Below are positions 22,701-36,461 of a stretch of 64,000 bases of DNA, piece by piece. The position numbers and the translations under genes were made by a program. The stretch comes from Catonia carolina. Its lineage: Eukaryota > Arthropoda > Insecta > Hemiptera > Achilidae. Position 1 is the stretch's first letter. Every line of letters begins with the position of its first letter. The notes under the pieces were generated by a model, which saw only the letters and a program-made list of their open reading frames with translations, was not told the DNA's origin and did not search any database. The stretch spans positions 21,262,671 to 21,326,670 of the forward strand of contig JAQMRL010000012.1 in the NCBI GenBank assembly GCA_035578175.1, written 5' to 3'.

Positions 22701-25660
22701 CTTTAATATACAATGAAAAAATCACAATGTGTTACGTTCGTATAGTAGTGTTTGCATGGTAGCCGAGAAAATAATGTCTTAAATTTAAGACAAATGAGAT
22801 GTTAAATACTTCTTAAAGTTAATTGGGTTACATTTTTTGGTTTGTAACCGTATGTTTCAGTAGAAAATTTAAGAATAAGCTAGTTCATATCCATTCAAAA
22901 AAAGGGCACAATTTGTATTGTTTGCTTCATTCGTGCTACAACTTCTTTTAACGTATAGCAAGTAGACGTTGGAAAGTATAGCGGCTTGTGTGTGTAAACG
23001 CAATCTATTCTTGTGCTTCTTTTTTGTGAATTTTATTTTTTCATACTGTGAAAAGCAGTATAAATATACTGCTGTTTCATACAATTAACCATAATCATTC
23101 CGTAATCGGAAGACCTTAACGTTCGTATAGTAGTGTTTGCATGGTAGCCGAGAAAATAATGTCTTAAATTTAAGCAAGCTTGTATGTGTAAACGCAATCT
23201 ATTCTTGTGCTTCCTTTTTGTGAATTTTAATTTTTTATACTGTGAAAACAGTATAAATATACTGCTGTTTCATACAAAAAACGATATTCATTCCGTACTC
23301 GGAAGACCTTAACAAGTTTAAAAATGTTTTGGTAGGCGTTTTAATTCTGGAAAGTATAGCATTTCAGTAGACGTTATTGTTTAATATTCGGCCGCATCGT
23401 TAACTGGGCGGTGACAATGGGCGGATATATGTAAAAATGTAAGTCGACGTCACGCGCAGGAACAGTACCGGACCAATCAGGAACCTCGATACTGACAAAT
23501 GACGTAATACTGATTGAGACGTTTTCATTGGTCGATATCGGATGACGTAGTGAACTATAATGAGCCTTCTGATTGGACAATATTAACCATTCAAAGTGAC
23601 GCCTAAGAAGACATCTGATTGGTTAGGTTTGGAGATTTTTCATTGGTTAAAAATACTACACTCTGATTGGTCCTATATTATATCTGCCTTTGACGTCACA
23701 CGCGCGTTGCCGTCATTGTAGGCCGCCTTACTTGCAAGACCTAAATAATTATTTTTTTCTACTGTACATCAGTTCTATTATATTTTAGTAGTATATTTTC
23801 GGATATGTTAAAGACACAAATAGTGCGAAAGAAATAAAAATTCGTTAAATAACGCTCTCTAATGATTATTTCTTTGTTGATTTAGGAACTGATAGATAAT
23901 TTAAAACGTATAATAAAAATATACACATTATGCGCCAATAGTGTAAAACTCCAATCAGCAATTCATTCCTCCTTAAAAAACGTTAGAAAAATCGTTGTGC
24001 ATTGCTCTCTGTTTATTTTTGCTATAGTCAAAATTAAAGCACAAAAATTATAATAATTCTTAGAAATAAAACCGTGCGTATTTATGTACTACGCTTATGT
24101 TATTTAAGGAAGATGTTGGTTTGAACATTAAATTTAATAAACTCTTATCAGATTATATTTTTTGTACGATAAGTAAGATTAAATTTGTACGTTCTTTCAT
24201 AACGACTTTGATAACATCCTTTCTTACAAATCTGATTTTTTAAATTACCTAAAATTAGGTAAATAATGAGATGTTAAATACTCGGCACAAATAATTTGAG
24301 TTTTTAGATCATTAGGGTAGAAGTTAGTTCAAAAATTTACAAGTTATCTGAAATAAACTGAAAAGTTAATTGGGTTACATTTTTTGGTTTGTAACCGTAT
24401 GTTTCAGTAGAAAAGTCATTTGATGAGCAAAGCAGGCCTTCTAAAAAATTTTCACTTCGCACCTTGCAAATGCGTCTTTAATATATTCACACTGCAAGGT
24501 CTAACTGTATAAAAATCTACTCTCATATGAAGAAGGTCTAAAAGTGTTTATTACACCAGTACTTCTTATGTTGTTATAATGTTTTAGTCGAAAATTGCTT
24601 CATTCTTGAAGAAAACAGAAGTATTATTTTAGCCGTGGAAGTAGCAGTTGAAATTTAAAAAATATTTAACAGTTTAATGTTTCATATAGGCAATATTAAT
24701 TTTCGCATTATAATATAAAATAATGAAAAGAACTCTGAATAAGTGCGGAGAAATTTCAAAAATATTGCCTAGAAATTTTTCATATCGTTAACCGTTTTTA
24801 GTGTGACTGATTGTCGTTAAAAGGGCACAATTTATATTTTGCTCTTACTAGGTATTGTTCAAGTATATTGTAAATTTCAGTTTGGTAATGCCGGCGATTC
24901 TACTGACGATTACTTGACAAAAAAAACTTTAGAGACGTCCTTATTTGAATAAACTTTAATATACAATGAAAAAATCACAATGTGTTACGTTCGTATAGTA
25001 GTGTTTGCATGGTAGCCGAAAAAATAATGTCTTAAATTTAAGCAAGCTTGTATGTGTAAACGCAATCTATTCTTGTGCTTCCTTTTTGTGAATTTTAATT
25101 TTTTATACTGTGAAAACAGTATAAATATACTGCTGTTTCATACAAATAACGATATTCATTCCGTACTCGGAAGACCTTAACAAGTTTGAAAATGTTTTTG
25201 GTAGGCGTTTTAATTCTGGAAAGTATAGCATTTCAGTAGACGTTATTGTTTAATATTCGGCCGCATCGTTAACTGGGCGGTGACAATGGGCGGATATATG
25301 TAAAAATGTAAGTCGACGTCACGCGCAGGAACAGTACCGGACCAATCAGGAAGCTCGATACTGACAAATGACGTAATACTGATTGAGACGTTTTCATTGG
25401 TCGATATCGGATGACGTAGTGAACTATAATGAGCCTTCTGATTGGACAATATTAACCAATCAAAGTGACGCCTAAGAAGACATCTGATTGGTTAGGTTTG
25501 GAGATTTTTCATTGGTTAAAAATACTACACTCTGATTGGTCCTATATTATATCTGCCTTTGACGTCACACGCGCGTTGCCGTCATTGTAGGCCACCTTAC
25601 TTGCAAGACCTAAATAATTATTTTTTTTACTGTACATCAGTTCTATTATATTTTAGTAGT
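13701..25660 (+). repeat. Type A tandem array, units 1-6
   Basis: Head-to-tail copies with junctions at 13701, 15743, 17805, 19673, 21540 and 23793. Unit lengths are about 2042, 2062, 1868, 1867, 2253 and 1868. The basic unit is about 1868 bp. Units 1 and 2 contain an extra direct copy of a segment of about 194 bp (starting gttcgtatagtagtgtttgc), and unit 5 contains this plus a condensed mosaic insert. Units look about 95-98% identical by eye. Each has the palindromic TATA and the CCAAT/CRE cluster. Short frames in these units (68, 71 and 81 codons) recur only because the DNA recurs. Confidence 0.9.
22786..22984 (+). repeat. Condensed mosaic insert in unit 5
   Basis: About 195 bp made of short fragments found elsewhere in the same unit: aatgagatgttaaatact, ttaattgggttacatttttt, aaaagggcacaattt, gtagacgtt and ggaaagtatagc. 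The intervening sequence is lost. The same insert occurs in unit 7 (about 27698-27895) and nowhere else in the window. Confidence 0.7.
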
Positions 25661-25664
25661 ATAT

Positions 25665-26469
25665 TTTGACACCTATTGCTAAGGTCCGTTTCGGGATCTA
25701 GGTTATTAAATAATTCATACGCTAAAGTTTACAAATTACAAATATTTATTAGACTAAAAGATTACAAAATAAATGATTAAACTAATTATAATTAAATAAC
25801 ACAATAAATGATTTAATAATTCACTTAAACTTGATAATAAACAATAAATAACTTACAATCACTTTTATAGCTTAAACAGACATACAAAACATAGAAATTG
25901 AATTCACATTAACTTTATAATACACTCACAAAAGGCTTTACACAATAGACTCACAGACAGTGTTAGAATCGTCGACTGACACAATGTTCGGTACGCGCCT
26001 ACCTACGTCCGTTGGACATTTGTCAAAGATCAAACGATTACTGACTGACCGCACTCGGGGGTCTCTTTTTATACCTACTCATTCATAAGGATTGTTCCAG
26101 AATAAAGCAGTGAAATCTACTCAAGTAAAAAAATAATAACTCTGTATTAATGAATGCTAGAAAAATCCTTTTGTTAACAAGTCAACTACTGTAAATAGAA
26201 AACGTAAACAACCTCATAAACAACTTCATAAAAATAGCTGTACACAATAGTATACCTGAAATTTTATAATAGGCGTACTACACGATAGTTTTTACAACTA
26301 TTGTGAATAGACACACCTTTATGGTCGTCATTGTAAAATTGTCATTCACAATTGATATATTATTATTTCTTTATTACTCTCTCTTGTTGTAACTATTATT
26401 TCACACTCTATACTATTTCATGAATGGATTTCTGGAACATTCGTGATCCGTCTGGTCGATTCTGTTACA
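25665..26469 (+). mobile_element. Solo LTR, copy 2, intact (805 bp)
   Basis: Flanked by 'atat' at 25661-25664 and 26470-26473. Runs tttgacacct..ctgttaca. It contains ggtctctttttatacc (a TATA region near 26060) and lies at the same unit position as copy 1, so copies 1 and 2 arose by array duplication after a single insertion. It serves as the empty site for the DNA transposon. Confidence 0.75.
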
Positions 26470-29400
26470 ATATTTTCGGATATGTTAAAGACACAAATAG
26501 TGCGAAAGAACTCTCTAATGATTATTTCTTTGTTGATTTAGGAACTGATAGTTAACTCAAAACGTATAATAAAAATATACACGTTCTGCACCAATAGTGT
26601 AAAACTCCAATCAGCAATTCATTTCTCCTTAAAAAACGTTAGAAAAATCGTTGTGCATTGCTCTCTGTTTATTTTTGCTATAGTCAAAATTTAAGCAAAA
26701 AAATTTTAATGATTCTTAGAAATAAAACCGTACGTATTGATGTACTACGCCTATGTTATTTAAGGAAGATGTTGGTTTGAACATTAAATTTAATAAACTC
26801 TTATCAGATTATATTTTTTGTACGATTAGTAAGATTAAATTTGTACGTTCTTTCATAACGACTTTGATAACATCCTTTCTTACAAATCTGATTTTTTAAA
26901 TTACTTAAAATTAGGTAAATAATGAGATGTTAAATACTCGGCACAATTAATTTGAGTTTTTAGATCATTAGGGTAGAAGTTAGTTCAAACATTTACAAGT
27001 TATCTGAAATAAACTGAAAAGTTAATTGGGTTACATTTTTTGGTTTGTAACCGTATGTTTCAGTATAAAAGTCATTTGATGAGCAAAGCAGGCCTTCTAA
27101 AAAATTTTCACTTCGCACCTTGCAAATGCGTCTTTAATATATTCACACTGCAAGGTCTAACGGTATAAAAATCTACTGTCATATGAAGAAGGTCTAAAAG
27201 TGTTTATTTTACCAGTACTTCTAATGTTGTTATAATGTTTTAGTCGAAAATTGCTTCATTCTTGAAGAAAACAGAAGTATTATTTTAGCCGTGGAAGTAG
27301 CAGTTGAAATTTAAAAAATATTTAACAGTTTAATGTTTCATATAGGCAATACTAATTTCCGCATCATAAAATAATATAATGAAAAGAACTGCGAATAAGC
27401 GCGGAGAAATGTCAAAAATATTGCCTAGAAATTTTTCATATCGTTAACCGTTTTTAGTGTGACTGATTGTCGTTAAAAGGGCACAATTTGTATTTTGCTC
27501 TTACTAGGTATTGTTCAAGTATATTGTAAATTTCAGTTTGGTAATGCCGGCGCGTCTACTGACGATTACTTGACAAAAAAAACTTTAGAGACGTCCTTAT
27601 TTGAATAAACTTTAATATACAATGAAAAAATCACAATGTGTTACGTTCGTATAGTAGTGTTTGCATGGTAGCCGAGAAAATAATGTCTTAAATTTAAGAC
27701 AAATGAGATGTTAAATACTTCTTAAAGTTAATTGGGTTACATTTTTTGGTTTGTAACCGTATGTTTCAGTAGAAAATTTAAGAATAAGCTAGTTCATATC
27801 CATTCAAAAAAAGGGCACAATTTGTATTGTTTGCTTCATTCGTGCTACAACTTCTTTTAACGTATAGCAAGTAGACGTTGGAAAGTATAGCGGCTTGTGT
27901 GTGTAAACGCAATCTATTCTTTTGCTTCTTTTTTGTGAATTTTATTTTTTCATACTGTGAAAAGCAGTATAAATATACTGCTGTTTCATACAATTAACCA
28001 TAATCATTCCGTACTCGGAAGACCTTAACAAGTTTAAAAATGTTTTGGTAGGCGTTTTAATTCTGGAAAGTATAGCATTTCTGTAGACGTTATTGTTTAA
28101 TATTCGGCCGTATCGTTAACTGGGCGGTGACATTGGGTGGATTTATGTAAAAATGTAAGTGGACGTCACGCGCAGGAACAGTACCGGACCAATCAGGAAG
28201 CTCCATACTGACAAATGACGTAATACTGATTAAGACGTTTTAATTGGTCGATATCGGATGACGTAGTGAACTATAATGAGCCTTCTGATTGGACAATATT
28301 AACCAATCAAAGGGACGCCTAAGAAGACATCTGATTGGTTAGGTTTGGAGATTTTTCATTGGTTAAAAATACTACACTCTGATTGGTCCTATATTATATC
28401 TGCCTTTGACGTCACACGCGCGTTGCCGTCATTGTAGGCCGCCTTACTTGCAAGACCTAAATAATAATTTTTTTCTACTGTACATCAGTTCTATTATATT
28501 TTAGTAGTATATTTTCGGATATGTTAAAGACACAAATAGTGCGAAAGAAATAAAAATTCGTTAAATAACGCTCTCTAATGATTATTTCTTTGTTGATTTA
28601 ATAACTGATAGTTAATTTAAAACGTATAATAAAAATATACACATTATGCGCCAATAGTGTAAAACTCCAATCAGCAATTCATTCCTCCTTAAAAAACGTT
28701 AGAGAAATCGTTGTGCATTGCTCTCTGTTTATTTTTGCTATAGTCAAAATTCAAGCACAAAAATTATAATAATTCTTAGAAATAAAACCGTGCGTATTTA
28801 TGTACTACGCTTATGTTATTTAAGGAAGATGTTGGTTTGAACATTAAATTTAATAAACTCTTATCAGATTATATTTTTTGTACGATAAGTAAGATTAAAT
28901 TTGTACGTTCTTTCATAACGACTTTGATAACATCCTTTCTTACAAATCTGATTTTTTAAATTACTTAAAATTAGGTAAATAATGAGATGTTAAATACTCG
29001 GCACAATTAATTTGAGTTTTTAGATCATTAGGGTAGAAGTTAGTTCAAACATTTACAAGTTATCTGAAATAAACTGAAAAGTTAATTGGGTTACATTTTT
29101 TGGTTTGTAACCGTATGTTTCAGTAGAAAAGTCATTTGATGAGCAAAGCAGGCCTTCTGAAAAATTTTCACTTCGCACCTTGCAAATGCGTCTTTAATAT
29201 ATTCACACTGCAAGGTCTAACTGTATAAAAATCTACTGTCATATGAAGAAGGTCTAAAAGTGTTTATTACACCAGTACTTCTTATGTTGTTATAATGTTT
29301 TAGTCGAAAATTGCTTCATTCTTGAAGAAAACAGAAGTAATATTTTAGCCGTGGAAGTAGCAGTTGAAATTTAAAAAATATTTAACAGTTTAATGTTTCA

Positions 29401-30376
29401 TATAGGCAATATTAATTTTCGCATTATAATATAAAATAATGAAAAGAACTGCGAATAAGTGCGGAGAAATTTCAAAAATATTGCCTAGAAATTTTTCATA
29501 TCGTTAACCGTTTTTAGTGTGACTGATTGTCGTTAAAAGGGCACAATTTATATTTTGCTCTTACTAGGTATTGTTCAAGTATATTGTAAATTTCAGTTTT
29601 GTAATGCCGGCGATTCTACTGACGATTACTTGACAAAAAAAACTTTAGAGACGTCCTTATTTGAATAAACTTTAATATACAATGAAAAAATCACAATGTG
29701 TTACGTTCGTATAGTAGTGTTTGCATGGTAGCCGAGAAAATAATGTCTTAAATTTAAGCAAGCTTGTATGTGTAAACGCAATCTATTCTTGTGCTTCCTT
29801 TTTGTGAATTTTAATTTTTTATACTGTGAAAACAGTATAAATATACTGCTGTTTCATACAAATAACGATATTCATTAAGTACTCGGAAGACCTTAACAAA
29901 TTTAAAAATGTTTTTGGTAGGCGTTTTAATTCTGGAAAGTATAGCATTTCAGTAGACGTTATTGTTTAATATTCGGCCGTATCGTTAACTGGGCGGTGAC
30001 AATGGGCGGATATATGTAAAAATGTAAGTCGACGTCACGCGCAGGAACAGTACCGGACCAATCAGGAAGCTCGATACTGACAAATGACGTAATACTGATT
30101 GAGACGTTTTCATTGGTCGATATCGGATGACGTAGTGAACTATAATGAGCCTTCTGATTGGACAATATTAACCAATCAAAGTGACGCCTAAGAAGACATC
30201 TGATTGGTTAGGTTTGGAGATTTTTCATTGGTTAAAAATACTACACTCTGATTGGTCCTATATTATATCTGCTTTTGACGTCACACGCGCGTTGCCGTCA
30301 TTGTAGGCCGCCTTACTTGCAAGACCTAAATAATTATTTTTTTTACTGTACATCAGTTCTATTATATTTTAGTAGT
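26470..30376 (+). repeat. Type A tandem array, units 7-8 and array end
   Basis: Unit 7 is 26470-28508 and contains the condensed mosaic insert. Unit 8 is 28509-30376, a standard 1868 bp. The array stops at tagtagtatatttt, the same junction at which units join and at which the solo LTR inserted; unrelated sequence (ggctacaact) follows. Confidence 0.88.
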
Positions 30377-31415
30377 ATATTTTGGCTACAACTTAATACA
30401 TCAAACAAAACTTTTTGTTTTAAGCTCTAAATAAACCTAGAGGCCTAACCAATCCTTATTCATTTTATTTTAGATTTTTTTGTATTTCGCCACAAGCTTA
30501 GACTATAAATTAGGTAGGCCTAAATATGATGATAATATTTCAGTCTAACAATAGGAACCTACAACCCTTTGTAACCTTTTATTTACACAAAAAATAACAT
30601 CAAGTGACGGTAATTTATTGCTGGAGAAAATGGAAGCTGCTTCTAATTTTTTTAGGAACCAGTAATAGTTGGTCTATAATAATTTGGTTTCATATTTTTG
30701 ACAAAATTTACACAAAAAAAGTAGAAGGCGCTGAAAGATAATAGGCCTACTTCACGAACGGGCCACGGATTTCTGTGGGAATTATCTTCGGCAACCATCA
30801 AGCATTTAGTCGCCTATCGTAGCCCTACTAGTAATTCCATTGCAGTTCCGTGAATCGACAGTTAATGCTTAATATTAATGTGATATTCATAGATTGTATG
30901 CTATTCAGTTAAGTTTTGGCTATATAAATTTTACTTATCCAAAAATAAGGCAAGCAATGCGACATTTTAAAATAATAATGATAGGTCTAATTAATGTTAT
31001 AATATAAAAATAATAAATTAAAACTTACCTTTTATATAGCTGTTTGTATTCAACTCTGGGGCTTGTAATCCCGTGGCTTTGAAATACATATCGCTTCGTT
31101 TCAACATGATGAGACAGGAAATTTAACCGCGCAGTACTGTGGAAGTGCAGCCACGTGCAGATCGAACAGATCATAACTGAACAGAACTGATGACAGCGAC
31201 TCGACTTAAGATGTGTAAAACCGGCAACATCGCGTGAATGAGTCAAAAAACGATAATAGCGTAAAATGTGTATAAAGCTGTATAACAATTTGTATAATTT
31301 TTATAACAACTGAACATCTCTTTTTACATCTGATGCATAAAACAAACTGCATCTCAATGATGCAGTTTTCGAGGTAAAAAGTCACGGCTAAGATGTAGAA
31401 ATCGAGCGTCGAAGA
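30377..31415. other. Spacer between direct and inverted arrays
   Basis: AT-rich, with several 'aggcct' palindromes and no recognisable coding domain. The 87-codon reverse frame at 31025-31288 has no family motif or supporting context. I see nothing definite here. Confidence 0.5.
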
Positions 31416-31550
31416 ATGTATATATATATATATATATATATTATTTTATTAAACATTATTTTCCTTTGTTTGCACCACTACATATATGATTATGAACAGC
31501 CAAAACAAAATAAAATAAAATATAAAAATCACCTCAGAGTATTATATCAT

Positions 31551-31592
31551 ATTAAGATCTTTCGTCTCCCTCGGAGACATCATCAGGACTTT
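31551..31592 (-). ncRNA. Hammerhead ribozyme-like motif
   Basis: The minus strand reads CUGAUGA (31586-31580), a 6-bp stem GUCUCC/GGAGAC with a GAG loop (31578-31564), then GAAA (31563-31560) and a short AAG/CUU helix. These are the conserved core boxes and helix II of hammerheads. One extra U lies between CUGAUGA and helix II, and helix I pairing is not obvious, so activity is uncertain. Confidence 0.55.
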
Positions 31593-31740
31593 AAAAAACA
31601 TAAACACAATAAAACATAAAACACAAACACAATAGTGGTCGTAGACCACGTCAATTGTTCAAAACAATAGCTATCCTAAAGCACCATTCCGCGCGCGGTT
31701 TATTCGGCCGAATGACAGTATAATCATTTTGTACCTAGTT

Positions 31741-31998
31741 TTATTCCTTATCTCGATTAAGTACAATTTGAAATAATTTATCATTATCAAATTCTGTCTG
31801 GCTGTTCATTAAATTTATCTTTTTATTTTTAAATTTATAAATATAATATTTCTCCAACTGCCATAATTTGTTACTATCAAAACATATTTCTAAAATTTCC
31901 AAATTATTTTCATGACAGCTTATTTTATGCCCTTTCGTCAGCAGATGTTCTGCCACATTAGAACTTTTACATTCCTTTTTTAAATAAGCAGCATAATG
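31741..31998 (-). pseudogene. GIY-YIG endonuclease C-terminal fragment (Penelope-like)
   Basis: The 71-codon frame beginning MAEHLLTKGHKI continues upstream in frame (HYAAYLKKECKSSN) to about 31998, where the inverted junction truncates it. The pattern AEHLLxxGH, then LEKYYIYK, then INLMNSQ matches the end of Penelope-type GIY-YIG domains. Reverse transcriptase and the GIY-YIG catalytic half are absent, so this is a dead fragment. Confidence 0.65.
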
Positions 31999-32119
31999 CT
32001 CAGAAAATCAGTATATGATATAATACTCTGAGGTGAGTTTTATATTTTATTTTATTTTGTTTTGGCTGTTCATAATCATATATGTAGTGGTGCAAACAAA
32101 GGAAAATAATGTTTAATAA

Positions 32120-32405
<286 letters not shown>

Positions 32406-35400
32406 ATCGCACAAAAAATATAATCTGATAATAGTTTATTAAATTTAATGTTCAAACCAACATCTACCTCAAATAACATAGGCGTAGTACATCAATACGC
32501 ACGGTTTTATTTCTAAGAATTATTGAAATTTTTGTGCTTACATATTAAAACATATTAAGAAAATAAGAGGTACTAATGAAATAAACACTTTTAGAGTTTC
32601 TTACAATGACAGTTGATGATTATGCAGTTAGACCTTGCAGTGAATATATTGAAGGCGCCGTTTGAAACGTGCGAACTGAAAATATTTTTAGAAGGCCTGC
32701 TACGCTCATGAAAACACGCTTCTACTGAGTGAAGCGATTTAAACAATAATAACCAAGCGAGCGGTTGAGTGAGCGGTTGAGTGAGCGGTTATAAACAATA
32801 AAATAAGTAACCGAATTAAATATTTATTTTTTATTTTAGATAACCTGTAAATGTTTGACGAACATCTAGCCTAATGATCTAAAAACTTAAATTAATTGTG
32901 CCAAGTATTTAACATCTCATTATTTACCTATATTTAAGTTATTTAATAGATTGGATTTGAAAGAAAGGATGTTGTCAATGTTATGAAGAAATGTAAAAAT
33001 TGAATCTTATTAATCGTACAAAAATAATAATTTGATAATAGTTTACTCAATTTAATGTTCAAACCAACATCTTCCTTATAAAACATAGGCGTAGTCTGTC
33101 AATACGTACGGTCTTATTTCAGAGAGTTATTATAATTTTTTTGTTTGACTATTAACTAAAGCAATAATAAACAGAGAGCCATGCACAACTAAATTTCTAA
33201 TGATTTTTTAAGGAGACATGAATTGTTAACAGGAATTTCACACTGTTGGCGCAGAACGTGTATATTTTAATTATATATTTTGAGTTAATTATCGGATCCT
33301 AAATAAACAAAGAAATAATCATTATAAAGCGTTAGTTAACGAATGATTTTAATTCTGCACCATTTGTGTCTATAACATATCTGAAAATATATAATTAAAA
33401 TCTAATAGAACTGATCTACAGTAGAAAATATAATTATTTAGGTCTTGCGAGTGAGGCGGCCTACAATGGCGGTGTAGTCCGTGTGACGTCAATAAAATAT
33501 ATAATATTGGACCAATTAGAAACTAGTATTCTCAACCAATAAAAAATCTTCTTACCTATCCAATCAGATGTCTTCTGAGGCGTCATTTTGATTGGTTAAT
33601 ATTGTCCAATCAGAGGGCTCATAATAGTTCACTACGTCATCCGATATCAACCAATGAAAACGTCTCAATCAGAATTACGTCATTTGTCAGTATTGAGCAT
33701 TCTGATTGGTCCGGTACTGTTCCTGCTCGTGACGTCGACTTACATTTTTACATAAATCTGCCCATTGTCACCGCCCAGTTAACGATACGGCCGAATATTA
33801 AACAATTAACGTCTACTGAAATGCTATACTTTCGAGAATTAAATGGCGTAACAAAAACATTTTTAAATTTGTTCTTCCGAGTACGGAATGATTATGGTTT
33901 ATTGTATGAAACAGCAGTATATTTATACTGCTTTTCACAATATAAAATAAAAAAAGTCATAAAAAGGAAGGACAACAATAGCTTGCGTTGTCACATATAC
34001 GCTTGCTTAAATTTAAGACATTATTTTGTCGGCTACCATGCAAACACTACTATACGAACGTAACACATTGTGATTTTTTCATTATATATTGAAGTTTATT
34101 GTAATAAGGACGTCTCTGAAGTTTTTTTGTCAACTAATCGTCAGTAGATTCGCCGGAATTACCAAACTGAAATTTAGAATATACTTAAACAATACCTAGT
34201 AAGAGCAAACAAGAACCTGTGCCCTTTTAACGACAATCGGTCCCACTAAAAACGGTTAACGATATGAAAAATTTCTAGGCAATATTTTTGACATTTCTCC
34301 GCGTTTATTCGCTGCTTGTGTCATTATTTTATTTTGCGATGCGAAAATTTAGTATTGCCTACAAGATGCAGTTAAACTGTGAAATATTTTTTTAAATTTT
34401 AACTGCTACTTCCACGGCTACAATAATCGTTCTGTTTTCTTAGCGATTGAAGCAAATTTTTGACTAAAACATATTAAGAAAATAAAAGGTACTAATGAAA
34501 TAAACACTTTTAGAGATTCTTACAATGACAGTTAATGATTATGCCGTTAGACCTTGCTGTGAATACATTAAAGGCGCCGTTTGAAACGTGAGAACTGAAA
34601 ATATTTTTAGAAGGCCTGCTACGATCATGAAAACACGCTTCTGCTGAGTGATACGGTTATAAACAATAAAAAAATATCCCAATTAAATATTTGGTTTTTA
34701 TTTCAGAAAACCTGTAAATGTTTGAACTAACATCTACCCTAATGATCTTAAAACCCAAATTCATTTTGCCAAGTATTTTTTACATCTCATTATTAACCTA
34801 ATTTAAAGTTACTTGATAGATTGGATTTAAAAGAAAGGATGTTATCAATGTTATGAAGGAATGTAAAAATTGAATCTTATTAATCGTACAAAAAAAAAAT
34901 TTGATAATAGTTTATTCAATTTAATATTCAAACCAACATCATCTTTTTATAACAGAGGCGTAGTCTATCAATACGTACGGTCTTATTTCAGAGAGTTATT
35001 ATAATTTTTGTGTTTGAATTTTAACTAAAGCAATAATAAACAGAGTGCCATGCACAACTAAATTTCTAATGTTTTTTAAGGAGGAATGAATTGCTGATTG
35101 GAGTTTTACACTGTTGGCGCAGAACGTGTATATTTTAATTATATATTTTGAGTTAATTATCGGATCCTAAATCAACAAAGAAATAATCATTATAAAGCGT
35201 TATTTAACGAATGTTTTTTTATTCAGCACCATTTGTGTCTATAACATATCTGAAAACATATAATTGAAATCTAATAGAACTGATCTACACTTGAAAATAT
35301 AATTATTTAGGTCTTGCGAGTGAGGCGGCCGACGATGACGGTGACGTCCGTGTGACGTCAATAAAAGATATAATATTGGACCAATCAGAAACTAGTATTC

Positions 35401-36461
35401 TCAACCTATGAAAAACCCTCAAACCCAACCAATCAGATGTCTTCTTAGGCGTCATTTTGATTAGTTATTATTGTCCAATCAGAGAGCTCATTATAGTTCA
35501 CTACGTCATCCGATATGAACCAATGAAGTCGTCTCATTCAGTATTACGTCATTTGTCAGTGTCGAGCTTCCTGATTGAACCGGTACTTTTCCTGCGCGTG
35601 ACGTCGCCTTACATTTTTACATAAGACCCGCCCATTGCCACCGCCCAGTTAATGATACGGCCGAATAATAGAGAATAACGTCTACTGAAATGCAATACTT
35701 TCCAGAATTAAAACACCTACCAAAAACATGTTAAATTTTGTTAGGGTTCTTCCGAGTACGCAATGATTATGGTATTATTGTATGTAACAACAGTATATTC
35801 ACTCCTGCTTTTCACACTATGAAATAAAAAAGTCATAAAAAGGAAGCAAAAGAATAGATTGCGTTGTCACATACAAGCTTGTTGAAATTTAAGACATTAT
35901 TTTGTCGGCTACCATGCAGACACTACGATACGAACGTAACAAAATGTGATTTTTTCACTGTATATTAAAGTTAAAAAAATATATAAAGTATATTAAAGTT
36001 TGTAAATTCTAACAAGGACGTCACTGAAGTTTTTTGTCAAAAAATCGTAAGTAGAATCGCCGGCATTATAAAACCGAAATTTAGAATATACTTGATCAAT
36101 ACCAAGTAAGAGCAAAATACAAATTGTTCCCTATTGACGACAATCAGTCACACTAAACACGGTTAACAATATAAAAAATTTCTGGGCGATATTTTTGACA
36201 TTTCTCCGCGTTTATTCGCTGCTTGTGTCATTGTTTTATTTTGTGCTGCGAAAATTTAGTATTGCTTACAAGAGGCAGTTAAACTGTTAAATATTTTTTT
36301 AATTTTAACTGCTACTTCCACGGCTACAATAATCGTTCTGTTTTTTTAGCGAGAGAAGCAAATTTTCGACTAAAACATATTAAGAAAATAAGAGGTACTA
36401 ATGAAATAAACACTTTTAGAGCTTCTTACAATGACAGTTGATGATTATGCAGTTAGACCTT
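32406..36461 (-). repeat. Inverted (type B) units, first part
   Basis: The same unit as type A but in reverse orientation and clearly diverged, though type B units resemble each other. It starts with a short piece (32406 to about 32540) that looks like type A, then jumps to a later part of the unit. Junctions (catatctgaaaa) lie near 33384 and 35250. CCAAT/CRE clusters are at about 33475-33740 and 35335-35600. The frame of 153 codons at 33602-34063 runs through this cluster and is not conserved as protein. Confidence 0.85.

Noticed and set aside
266..30376. Possible CRISPR-like or histone-cluster array because of regular repeats
   Set aside because: Units are 1.87 kb with no short repeat-spacer pattern and no histone coding sequence. 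The DNA is eukaryotic.
31025..31288. 87-codon reverse frame in the spacer
   Set aside because: No recognisable motif, no promoter or splice support, AT-rich surroundings.
33602..34063. 153-codon forward frame in a type B unit (also 39221-39625, 42103-42306, 44381-44629)
   Set aside because: The extent varies between units with stops at different places. No codon-level conservation, domain or promoter logic was seen.
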